Shown: one piece after another, positions 13,719 to 23,255 of the stretch | How positions within the stretch are numbered: the first letter of the stretch is position 1 | How the letters are laid out: every line of letters starts with the position of its first letter | Assembly: GCA_964035575.1 (NCBI GenBank) | Contig: OZ037917.1 | Coordinates: 992,001 to 1,056,000, forward strand | From: Rhynchopus sp. YZ270_cl-10 | Taxonomy: Eukaryota; Euglenozoa; Diplonemea; Diplonemida; Diplonemidae | Length of the DNA: 64,000 bases | Direction: 5' to 3' | Position numbers and translations under genes: made by a program | Notes under the pieces: generated by a model | Seen by the model: the letters and a program-made list of their open reading frames with translations, nothing else | The model's database searches: none | What the model was told of the DNA's origin: nothing

Positions 13719-15792
13719 CTACTGAAGGACACAGCAGAGACGGTTCTTTTCCGCATCAGTAGTTTCTTTGCTTTCAGTAGGACGGGAGCTGTGAGCGGGG
13801 CGAACAGCGGAGGGTGCAGGGGCCTTGTGTGTACCTTCCCTCGCTGAGAGACACTTTGTGGGCAGTGTGTACGTCTTCCCTTCGTATGTCACCTCTGTCA
13901 CCTCGGGGCCAGTGGTCTTGACTACAGCGGACTTCCCGCACATCGCCGCGATGGAGTCACTCCACGCTAAGGACGTGATCGCCTTGCACTGACTCTCCAA
14001 CGCTGCCCCGTCGCTCTTCACAAAGACATTCTGCCCCTCTTTAAGTACCCGTACGTGTTGACCCGACTTTCTCGCCCCTGGACCTACCGGCCATCTGAGA
14101 ATAATTAGAATTATACAAAATCGATATTTAAAAAAATAAAATTCAGTGGATTGGACGTTGTATTGAATCCAGGGGCCCTTTTGTGGTACTTTCCTGAAAC
14201 TCTATGAAGGTCTACGGGGGAAAGGTGCCGGGACGGCTTCCCCATACAGTGAAAAGGTTGTGGGAAAATGGTTAGGTGTCTCCGTAATGGCAAGACACTT
14301 CCAAATAGAGAGAAACGGCACCACAAACGCTCCTCCGCGCTCAGAAGCGAGGAAAGTCCCCAAGTAAAAAAAAAAGACAAACAACAACATACTTTGCTGG
14401 CTTCTGCAGCGCCTCCCCAGGAACCGTTATGACCTCCTTTGTGCCGTCCAGCTTGACTTCGTAGACGTTGGTCTCTTGCGTCCATGTGACAACACGGCCT
14501 GTTGACCCTGCTTTGTCAACGTGTTCTGGAAGCAGTGCACGGAGTGCATCCTTATCGGATGTGAGGTTGACGAACTCAGACATTCCCGGTTGATGGTGGC
14601 GGTAGGGTGCCTTCGCAGACACCAGCGCAGGCGGGCGCACACTCGCAACAAGACAGCTGACGGGGACCGTTATACTGTTCTCATTCGCCTGCAGCTTCAC
14701 ATCCGCCAACCCAGGCTCATCCATAGCCACAATCTCCCCTTTACCCCCCAGGCAAGGCAGGTACACAGTGTCGTCCCACTCCACATCCTCGGGGAATTTC
14801 TTTACCTCAGCTTTTAACTTCGATATGTTAGAGGTGATGGTGACGCTGTCACCCATGCTGAGGGCGGACCCGGGGGGTGCAAAGCCGGGTGGCGCCTTTT
14901 TGCCTTGGGGGTCTTCCACTATCTCGACGGCACGCTTGGGGAGTGAGATCTGTCGGCAGTACTCTTCGATCTTGAGGTCGAGCAGGTCGCTTTCCACGCC
15001 AACGACGACTGCCGTCTGGCCTGCACAGGAGCCGATCTCCTCTTCGTCCCACTCCAGCTCTGCGTGGAAGCCTACCATACTCTTCAGGATCTGTTTATTG
15101 CTGTTTATCGACACCCGCATGCCTGTCTTGAACTCCTTTTGGCACGGCCCTGTGCTCAAAGGTGTCGACACCTTAGGCGGTGCAGGGGTGGACTTCACAT
15201 TGCCCCGCTGTGGCGCTAGGCGGAGCGGGCTAGAGGAAGGGGCACCGCTGGGGAGCAGCACCGACACAGGCACAGTGACACGTGTGTCTGGTGCGTCTGT
15301 TAAAGACACATCCGCCATGCCATCGTCAATCTCTGCAACCAGAACCTGGCGGCCCACAACAGGAAGGTACGTATCGTCGTCCCAGTCCAGATCGTCAGGG
15401 TACTTCGCAACCTCACGTTTGATAAAGGAGACGTCGCTGCTGAGGGTCGCCTGCTGGCCCTCCTTGATGGCCACAAGCTTGATCTCCTCGGGTGCGCGTG
15501 TTTGTGGTGAATGTGTAGGAGATGGGTGAGCAGACGAAGAAGGTGATGCAGAAGGTGGCAACGACACAGACCGGCACGGCACGGTCACCACCATGTCCAT
15601 CTCCTTTATTCTCACTGTGACAGTTCCCGTAAAGCCGCCCTCGACCTCTGTCACCACCCCTGCACGCCCCGCAACAGGCTGGTACGTGGCCTCGTCCCAC
15701 TCCAGCTCATCGCTCATCGCTAATATCGCTTGTTTCAACAACTTCACTTGCTTTTCTATCAACACCGTATCCCCCGCAGATGGGACCCCCAT
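13719..15792 (-). CDS. six SH3-like (mind-bomb-type) repeat protein with C-terminal CaaX box
   Basis: Two exons, 15792-14393 and 14094-13719, with a 298-nt intron (donor GTATGT, acceptor CTCAG). The phase-2 join gives AAA (Lys) and 591 residues, with a TAG stop. Six related units of about 65 residues begin near 6, 106, 222, 310, 402 and 480. Each has G-x-x-V-x-I at its start, a hydrophobic-W-[DS]-[DE] core (LEWDEATY, LDWDDDTY, LEWDEEEI, VEWDDTVY, LAWSDSI), a G-x-x-x-x-V turn and a closing [VL]P-x-x-[VCL]. This resembles the SH3-like repeats of mind-bomb/KEG proteins, though no RING or kinase domain is present. The protein ends CCVLQ, a CaaX motif of the type favoured by farnesyltransferase, with a second Cys that could be palmitoylated. 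It may therefore be a membrane-tethered scaffold. The family call is tentative; the exon join is well supported. Confidence 0.78.
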
Positions 15793-15950
15793 CGTAAGAT
15801 TTGTGTACCTAAGGGTATGAGGGGTACAGGGGGTACAGGGGGGTGCGGAGGTGGGGAGGTGATGTGGATGTGGACCGTCTCACAGAGAGGTGATCGCAGG
15901 CTGTATTTGCAGTATTCTGTAGTATTGTTTTGTACGAAATCGCTGCCATT

Positions 15951-17125
15951 GTGCTCAGTCTAGTCTGACTTTAATTACACGTGTTCTGCTCATCTTCACG
16001 TTTTGTGAATACACAGAGATTCCTAATGTAGTTTGGTCATCACGGCAAGAGAGAGTGTATCAATGGATGAAATGAATCAACCTGAACACAATAAACGACA
16101 CCTTCGGATTGGGCATCACAGCTATGTAGTGTAAAAAAAAAACTTACCCAAACATTTCAATGAGGGAAGTAGAGACAGATGTGCTGCTCATCACCCACGC
16201 ACAAAACCCCCCGACGACGAACCTGAGGCTGCCGATGCAACGCCATCAGACAGACGTGCTCCGCTTCATCTGCGAGGTGGGATATTTGACGACCGGGACT
16301 ACGGGAATTGTGGGGTTCCTAATATTCAAGAGATAGCAGGAATGATCGGTAGCCACAACATGCCGGAAGCCACGTAACCGCTATACCCACCTATGACGTA
16401 ACCTCGGGCCAGACCCACCAGATCAACCTGAACATGACTGTCACCAGCAAGAGTCATGACCCAACCCACCCCCCACCCTTTTGCTTCATATTGTTCGTTT
16501 TTCAGTGTCTTACAGCACAGCGCAGGCATTTGAAGCAGGATGTATGGGTTTTTGAAAACTTGGTTGTATGAGTGCAGACACCCGAGGATGAGCTACTATG
16601 TTTTTGTCGCTTATAAATGGAGTCTTTTTGGATGATGTACTATGTCTGAACCGCAAGGGGTTGTGTGTGTTGTGTTGCTCAGTCTAGTCTGACTTTAATT
16701 CCACGTGTTCTGCTCATCTTCACGTTTGTGAATACACAGAGATTCCTAATGTAGTTTAGTCATCACGGCAAGAGAGAGAGTGTGTCAACGAACACAGCCA
16801 TCCTGAAGAAAGTGCGGGTAAGCATGCACCGAAGAAGGATGTAGCCGGATGGGGTGTCTCAGAAGTTTAGTCATGTAAAAGGTTTTCTACATTTGTGCCG
16901 GTCAAGACGCAGTCAGATTTCAAGGATTATTTTGTATCATCACAGATGAAAAAATCGCGAGGAGAGAGAATCGGAAAGCGGTGCTCAGTCTAGTCTGACT
17001 TTAATTCCACGTGTTCTGCTCATCTTCACGTTTGTGAATACACAGAGATTCCTAATGTAGTTTGGTCATCACGGCAAAGGGAGTGTATCAATGGATGAAA
17101 TGAATCAACCTGAAGACTCAACCTG
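15951..17125 (+). repeat. 95-bp repeat, three copies (fourth at 35920-36020)
   Basis: Copies start at about 15953, 16677 and 16983. All begin CTCAGTCTAGTCTGACTTTA, contain CACGTGTTCTGCTCATCTTC and GATTCCTAATGTAGTTT, and end near CATCACGGCAA; copies 1 and 3 continue into ATGGATGAAATGAATCAACC. The right part of the unit recurs at 35920-36020. The spacer sequences differ, so this is not a simple tandem array. Confidence 0.85.
16160..16336 (+). CDS. short open frame, 58 codons, unknown
   Basis: Begins MREVETDVLLITHAQNPP and ends GIVGFLIFKR before a TAG. It lies between two copies of the 95-bp repeat. No domain is recognised. Length and composition allow it to be chance. Confidence 0.15.
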   Translation: MREVETDVLLITHAQNPPTTNLRLPMQRHQTDVLRFICEVGYLTTGTTGIVGFLIFKR

Positions 17126-17727
17126 AAGACTCGCCGTAAAAGATGATGTGAATAACTGTTCACCCCAACCCCCAGAACGTGCCTTGTCACTCATGACTGT
17201 TCATCGATCGACCTGCTACCAGAACGCCCACGTGAAGAGCAAGACTGCCATCACAAACGAGTGAAATATTAACAGAAGGCCCAGCGCACAAAGGTGGATT
17301 TGGGTTATTGGTACCTCCGTGGTACATACGTGATTCCCTCCCACCCGCTTTATTGGGGCCTTTGGCCGACTATCAGAAACCCCACCCCGGTGTTACGTCT
17401 GTTAGTAACCTTCTGACCCCCCAGTCCCCACACACCCTCATGGTTCGTGTGTTGTCAGATTGACACAATATTCAAGAACAACCTCGGCCACCCGGCACCC
17501 CTTTGCAGATGAAAGGCCCGAAGACCATGTCTCTCCTATCGACACACGTGACTCGGAACCCCGCCCCTCCCCAGCCCCTCCTGTCCCCACCCACTGAATG
17601 TGTTCTGATGTGTTCAGTACCTTCCCGCACCTCAAGAAGACTAGGTAGCACCTTGATCCCTTTCTGTAGACGCGTGCAGGTCGGTCACTGGGAAGTGATC
17701 GCCGATCGTCTACCGTCAGGTACAAGT
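17026..17727 (+). repeat. 0.7-kb segmental repeat, copy 1
   Basis: About 97-98% identical by eye to 35926-36615, with a few substitutions and two short indels (an 11-bp CTGAAGACTCA-type tandem repeat near 17110, and a few bases near 17381). The high identity points to a recent duplication or transposition. Each copy keeps a minus-strand open frame of about 95 codons (17725-17438), but nothing in it looks like a protein domain. Copy 1 is followed at once by two satellite monomers. Confidence 0.88.
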
Positions 17728-17732
17728 GTTTC

Positions 17733-17811
17733 TCTCAGACGGTGCGTTTCGTTACGTACAAAACCGACGCTTTTAGACGGTACGTTTTGTTACGTACAAA
17801 ACCGACGCTAG
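17733..17811 (+). repeat. two stray monomers of the 38-bp satellite
   Basis: Two tandem units with the satellite core ACAAAACCGACGCT and AGACGGT[GA]CGTTT[CT]GTTACGTA. They sit 22 kb from the main array at 39.6 kb, at the right edge of the 0.7-kb repeat. They carry GTTACGTA where the main array mostly has GTCACATA. Confidence 0.9.
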
Positions 17812-18543
17812 TAATAGGATAAATCGAGAGATGGGCGCAGGAATTAAAAGCCGGTAAAATTCTACTGCGCCAATATTTTTTTTATTCGACACTTTTTATG
17901 TATGTGGCATTTTTACATACCTGTGCGCCACGAAGATGCGCTCTGTATCAGTGACTTGGCTTGCAGAGGATGAGATGTGGTTCAGCCTGTTGGTGTCTTC
18001 TGGATGGACTTGGTCCTGCAACTCCCTGTAGGAAGCTGTGGAAGTAAACTCTGTTTTAATATACTTGATATAATTGTGCACGTTTCCACAACCACCCAAG
18101 AGGTAGAGCACATGGCGCGTTAGTCTTTATTTTACGTGGCGTTCCCCTGTAGGCCTATACCACGGGTTCTTTTGAACCATAATTTGTTATCCTCCCCATT
18201 TGTGTAGTTTGTTGTACTCCTGTCTGAGTGTGGTGATTGTGTTGTGAAAAAGAGAAAGAAAAGAAAATGCTCATCAGGCGGTCTGTTTTTTTTTTTTTTT
18301 ACTTTTTTCTGTTTTGTTTTGTTTTGTTTGGGAAAGGAAAAATATAACAATAACACCAAAAACCCCTCGCTGTGACTCAAAGCACCAGAGACATACATTC
18401 AACTCATAGGACGGATTTTTTTCCCCCCCACGTTGTGCAAGTAAGACCCATCGTTGTTCCCACCCTCCAGAGACAAATAAAAAGAAAAAATAATCACAAA
18501 AAATTAAATATAATCACAATACCCACCCCACCCAAATCATCAA
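17812..18543. other. intergenic, nothing supported
   Basis: AT-rich sequence with a T-run (18286-18300), GTTTT repeats and A-rich tracts near the 3' end of the next gene. Minus-strand frames here (18111-17896, 18398-18132) have no recognisable domain. Confidence 0.4.
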
Positions 18544-18857
18544 TCAAGCAGACTTGGCCTTCATCCTGAACTTCTCCTTCACTTTTTCGATGTCATCTGT
18601 CGCTTTTTCGTCCTTTGGCCCCGTCACACCATGCAGGTAAAGCGCGTGAGAGTAGCGGTGGATCCTCGCGTTGTTTTTACCCACTTTGCGGATCAGTGTC
18701 GAGTCTGAGTTGCGTTCGCTGAGCTTGGCAAGGACGGTATTTGGGAGAGCGCGTGGGCCTATTCCTTTTGCTCCAGCCTCTGCCATTTCCTTGAGCAACT
18801 TCAGTTCTGGCTCCTTATCCAAATTTTCGCATACACGGTAATACTCCTCGTCGATCT
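18544..18857 (-). CDS. last exon of an unknown gene (about 104 residues)
   Basis: Open frame from a likely splice acceptor (TTGCACAG at 18865-18858) to a TGA at 18546-18544. Visible sequence: IDEEYYRVCENLDKEPELKL, KGIGPRALPNTVLAKLSERN, RKVGKNNARIHRYSHALYLH and a charged tail KVKEKFRMKAKSA. It is acidic at the front, basic at the back and probably helical. I do not recognise the family. Upstream exons were not found; the adjoining 0.4 kb is C-rich and repetitive. Confidence 0.5.
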
Positions 18858-19201
18858 CTGTGCAATACATGTGTCACATAAAAAACCCCCCCCCCCCCCC
18901 AGGGTGCGTAATAAGGGAGGTGGCCTGGGGTCTGGGGTCTGGGCTTTTGGGTTTTGGGGGGTTTTTATGGTAATTTTTGTCATTTACCCTTGTATTGGGT
19001 ATGGGTTCATATTTTGTGAAAATTTTAGTCATTAAAATTTTGTCCATTTTTCTGTATATCCCCCACCAGGCATGAGAATAAGGCCCGGACCCCGGACCCC
19101 GGACCCGGCCCCCCGGAACCCCACACCCCCCTACCCTACTCTTGCTCCCTTCCCACCCTCTAAGAACTTGTCCATTTTGGAAAAGTGACCCCACCACTGG
19201 C

Positions 19202-20192
19202 CGCACGGATTCCGAAAATGCAAATGCCGGTGTTTTTTGGTATTTTCATTTTGCACTCTGCCCGGCACCTTGCCTGGCACCTTGCCCGGCACCTTGCCCG
19301 GCACCTTGCCCGGCACCTTGCCCGGCACCTTGCCCGGCACCTTGCCCGGCACCTTGCCCGGCACCTTGCCCGGCACCTTGCCCGGCACCTTGCCCGGCAC
19401 CTTGCCCGGCACCTTGCCCGGCACCTTGCCCGGCACCTTGCCCGGCACCTTGCCCGGCACCTTGCCCGGCACCTTGCCCGGCACCTTGCCCGGCACCTTG
19501 CCCGGCACCTTGCCCGGCACCTTGCCCGGCACCTTGCCCGGCACCTTGCCCGGCACCTTGCCCGGCACCTTGCCCGGCACCTTGCCCGGCACCTTGCCCG
19601 GCACCCTGTCCGGCACCCTGTCCGGCACCCTGTTAAACCCCGACACCCCCACCCATTCCCAGCACCAACACATCCACAACAGAAATTTTACTATGTCATC
19701 ACCCCAGGCAGCTGTACATGACAGCCTGTCCGGCACCCCCGCTGTCAAGAGGGGGTCCCGAGAAAGCCCCATTTGTGAATCTTTACATAGATTAGAGTCA
19801 GCTTAGAGATCCCCTCACCCCACCCCACACCCAACGTGTCGTTCAGCACTCCAAAAAACCGAGACCCCCTCACCCCCACCCCACCCCTTGTGAGAATAGC
19901 CCGGACCCCGGACCCCGGACCCGCACCCCCCTAACCTTATTCTCATGCCTGTCCCCCACCACAGAACGGGCGGATTCCGGAAATGCAAATGCCGGTGTTT
20001 TCGGGCATTTTCATGTTTTCAGCATCAGGGTGAGAAAATCTGGGTTGTGGTATTTACCTTGGCCCTCTTTACCCTACATGGATTTTGACCAAAACCAAGA
20101 ACTTGTCCATTTCAGCAAATTGACCCCACCACAGAACGGACGGATTCCGAAAATGCAAATGCCGGTGTTTTCGGGCATTTTTATGTTTTCAG
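19202..20192 (+). repeat. 55-bp anchor motif, three copies
   Basis: Copies at about 19202-19250, 19971-20020 and 20140-20192 share CGGATTCCG[AG]AAATGCAAAT and GCCGGTGTTTT. The last two add CGGGCATTTT[CT]ATG and TTTTCAGCATC. Copy 1 leads directly into the 12-bp minisatellite and copy 3 directly into a GGGGCC/AGGGCC array. CCGGACCCCGGACCC stretches accompany copies 1 and 2. Confidence 0.85.
19257..19634 (+). repeat. 12-bp minisatellite, about 31 copies
   Basis: Near-perfect array of CGGCACCTTGCC; only the first unit and the last three (CCCTGT variants) differ. Because 12 is a multiple of 3, every frame is open (PGKV, GTLP, APCP, ARHL), which creates long false reading frames on both strands. 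Confidence 0.97.
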
Positions 20193-20195
20193 CAT

Positions 20196-20316
20196 CCGGG
20201 GCCAGGGCCGGGGCCAGGGCCGGGGCCAGGGCCGGGGCCAGGGCCAGGGCCGGGGCCAGGGCCGGGGCCGGGGCCAGGGCCAGGGCCGGGAGGGCAAGCC
20301 AAGGGCTTGCCCTCCC
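20196..20316 (+). repeat. GGGGCC/AGGGCC hexanucleotide array ending in a 13-bp hairpin
   Basis: About 15 hexamers at 20196-20290, mixing GGGGCC and AGGGCC. At the end, GGGAGGGCAAGCC (20288-20300) and its exact reverse complement (20304-20316) flank a 3-base loop. The G-runs could form quadruplexes. Confidence 0.9.
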
Positions 20317-21525
20317 AAGGGACCAAGTACTTGTACCCTTTTTGAAACATGGTTCTAAGTTCCACCAAGTCCCTCTAAACACCCCGAAACCGCCTGGGTA
20401 CCCCTCGGGATAGGTTCTGGGGTGAAAATATGTGGCTTTGGGGGCTTTTCTGGCCCCTGGCTCACTGCGAGGCGTGATGAATGTGTGAGTTGCTCTACCT
20501 ACGGGGGGGTGGGCAGGTACAAGTTGGTGGTCACTTTTGAAAAAATGCAAAAAAGTCGCTCAGAAGTGGTCAAAAGTGCACAAAACCGGGCGGAATTCGA
20601 TTTTTGGGGTCTCAATGGACATATTTTCTGGTTTCATCCAGCAGTACTCGCCCAAAGCAGAAGAGGAAACCGAATTTTAAATAAATGTGGGAAAATAGGG
20701 GGGGTGGAAAGGTACGAAGTCATGGACACCCATTTTTTTTTTCTGATTTTTTAAAATCAGGGCCACTAAAGTGCCAAAAAAGGGTAAACTCGGGGCCTCA
20801 GACGGTTTTTGGGGGTGTGTGGGTGGGTTGGTATGGTCAGAAACACTATGAAAGCCGTGGTTGGGGTTTTTTAAAAAAAATGACTTTTTGCCACCCTTTT
20901 TAGTATGCTTCCCCGCTGACCACCTATGAAACCACCTCAATCGCGTGGTTCGTGATCGCTGTGATTGCTCCTTCGTGTAGTGGGTGGCCATGTACTCGTC
21001 TTCGTAGAGGTGGTGCTGGCTGAGCTGGAAACCGTGGGGCCTACCGGTCCGTGAGACGTAAGTGGTCGAAAAAGTCTGTGTGAGCCTCGCGACTGTTCAC
21101 GATGCCATTGAAGAAGTCTTTCGGGAGAATCCTTGCTGGAAGGGCGTACGACCGTGGGTGAGACACCTGAGGAGTATTGGAGCACCCTCCGCTTGATGGC
21201 AGACGGCGTATGTCCTGACGCAGACTCACATTTGTACCCCTCCCTGTGGCTTTCCGTACCCTCCCGCCGAAATTTCGAAGGGACCCTTCGAAATTTGGAG
21301 GGTCCCTCCGAAAAAAAATTTTTTGGACGCGAAAATCGGTCTCAAAACGGTCCAAATTGCCCCATGCGCGGCATTCCGGGCAATTTGAGGGCAATTTGGC
21401 GTGCACTAGACATGTGTGGGGCACTATGTGGTGCACCCGTGCCCCCATGCTGCACCCCTTGTACATGGTTTTTACAGGCAAAAAGTGAAAAAAGACAGTC
21501 GGGCACAAAAAGCCACGGATCGGGG
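20317..21525. other. 1.2-kb non-coding stretch
   Basis: Low-complexity GC/AT mosaic with short T- and A-runs. Frames on both strands are short and unlike any known domain. GGTCCCTCCGAAA/TTTCGAAGG inverted stretches near 21275-21310 are local. Confidence 0.35.
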
Positions 21526-22440
21526 CACAAAGTTACATCCCACCCTCCCTTGGCCCTCGGGACTCCTTTCGGGAGGTCAGGGCTTCCCTCGGGCCTTCGG
21601 CCCTCGGGGAGCCCTGACCTCCCTCAAGGGTCCCTCGGGCTTTGGCGGGAGGGAGGGAAATAACCATTGTAACCCTCCAGAGGTCTCAAGGGATTCCCTT
21701 GAGAGCTAAGGGGATTCCCTTGAGAGCACCAAAAATTCCCGCGAGAGAATGTGCGTTTTGGTGACTGAAACCGGCCAAAAACTTTTTAAAACGGCCCACA
21801 ACCTGGTTTCTGCGACTCGAAAAGCGTATCCGCGTGCTTTTGGGCGTCCGTGGGCCACAAACGATGGTACCCATGTGGGCCGAAAAACCTACGTGTTTGT
21901 ACACAAAACACCACAAAAGCGCTTGTTTGCAGGCAGTTCGGGTAGAAAACGACCTCGTCGGGTCACAAAGCTACATCCCTCCCTCCCTGGCCCTCGGGAT
22001 TCCCTTTCGGGAGGTCAGGGCGCCCTGACCTCCCTCAAGGGATCCCTCGGGCTCTGGCGGGAGGGAGGGAAATAGCTATTGTAACCCTCCCGCGGCCTCG
22101 CGGGATTCCCGCGAGAGCTGGCGGGAATCCCGCGAGAGCCCGAAAATTCCCGCGAGAGGGAATGCGGTTTTGGTGCAGGAAACCAGCCAAAAGCTTTTTA
22201 AAACGGCCCACATCTTGGTTTCTGCGGCTCGAAAAGCGTATTCGCGTCCAAAAACGCGTGCGTGGGCCACATATGATGGTACCCGTGCGCCCGTGGATTT
22301 GCCTTAGAAACAACGTCTTTATACACAAAACACCAAAAGCACGTGGGTTGGCCAGAAACCGGCCTGGTCGGGTCACAAAGCTACATCCCTCCCTCCCTTG
22401 GCTCTCGGGATTCCCTTTCGGGAGGTCAGGGCGCCCTGGT
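21526..22440 (+). repeat. degenerate 415-bp tandem repeat, just over two units
   Basis: The start block (CACAAAG[CT]TACATCCC, CCTCGGGA, TTTCGGGAGGTCAGGG) recurs at about 21527, 21965 and 22373. The second block (CTTTTTAAAACGGCCCACA, CTCGAAAAGCGTAT, GATGGTACCC) recurs at about 21783 and 22193. CTCGCGGGAATTCCCGCGAG-like palindromes lie between. Confidence 0.8.
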
Positions 22441-22916
22441 TTTAGATGTCGAGAAAAAATTTTTTGGGTCAAAAAATAAAAGTGAAAAATTTTCACAAAT
22501 TCCGATGCTTTGACCCCCAGGACCTGTCGAAAACTCGAAAATTTTGAAAAAAAAAATTTTTTTTCTTGTGTCAAACATCATCGCCTTCCCGAGCCATTTT
22601 CGGCTATAGTATAGGCTTGTTCAGAGACGTGTATATGGTGTAACCACAGATGCTCAAAACACCCGATTTTTGCGTTTTTTTGCATTTTTCGGTGCCCCCA
22701 GACACACCTCAGAGGTCAAAAAAAATTTCGAAAAAAAAATTTTTTTTGACCTGAAAATTGCCTTGTCAAAAAAAAAATTTTTTTTGGAAAAAAAAAAAAA
22801 ATGGCAAAGGTAAACCGAAAAGACCGAAATAGCCGAAAAAGCCGAAATCTCCACACCCTCCTGATACCCCTTTTTTTTTCCTCGTACTTTTTTACTTTTT
22901 TACCCTCTGGCAGCGT
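22441..22916. other. AT-rich filler with A/T homopolymer inversions
   Basis: Several A-run/T-run inversions (22545-22562, 22728-22747, 22768-22786) and short protein-like frames made only of Lys/Phe. No gene is supported. Confidence 0.4.
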
Positions 22917-23140
22917 CTGTCAAGTACTTGTTTTCGCAAAAAAACGTCAAGTACTTGATCAAGTACCCACTTTTTTTTTGTACTTGATCAAGTACTTGAT
23001 GTTTTTTTTGTGAAAAAAGTACTTGACAGAGGGAGAACAAGTAAAAAAGTACTAGAAAAAAAATAGGGTGTCAAGTACTTGAAGTATCAAGTATTGGGAT
23101 TTTTGGGGGATCAAGTACTTGATATACTTCAAGTACTTTG
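22917..23140. repeat. cluster of CAAGTACTTG palindromes forming a larger inverted repeat
   Basis: The 10-bp palindrome CAAGTACTTG, or its half, occurs about ten times. The block 22917-22970 and the block 22979-23032 are imperfect reverse complements (GTCAAGTACTTG... TACTTGAC outermost, TTGATCAAGTAC next to the centre) around a short T-run. It lies between the NTPase gene and the 415-bp repeats. Confidence 0.85.
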
Positions 23141-23255
23141 GACATCCATGGTTTAATATTTACTCTCTCGTTTATCATTTACTCCAAATTTAGTAAATAA
23201 TATCCGGAGGGGGGGTTTAATTGACAAACTACCCACCCCAACAACAACAACATAC

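Noticed and set aside
14768-15529. 253-codon plus-strand frame opposite the SH3-repeat gene
   Set aside because: Antisense shadow; low-complexity Ser-rich product and no splice logic.
17438-17725. 95-codon minus-strand frame kept in both copies of the 0.7-kb repeat
   Set aside because: The copies are too recent for conservation to mean selection, and the product shows no domain. Kept only as a note.
18132-18398. 88-codon minus-strand frame with a Lys-rich centre
   Set aside because: Built across an A-run; no domain or splice context.
19131-19806. Long frames on both strands with PGKV, GTLP, APCP or ARHL repeats
   Set aside because: A 12-bp repeat keeps every frame open; this is minisatellite, not protein.
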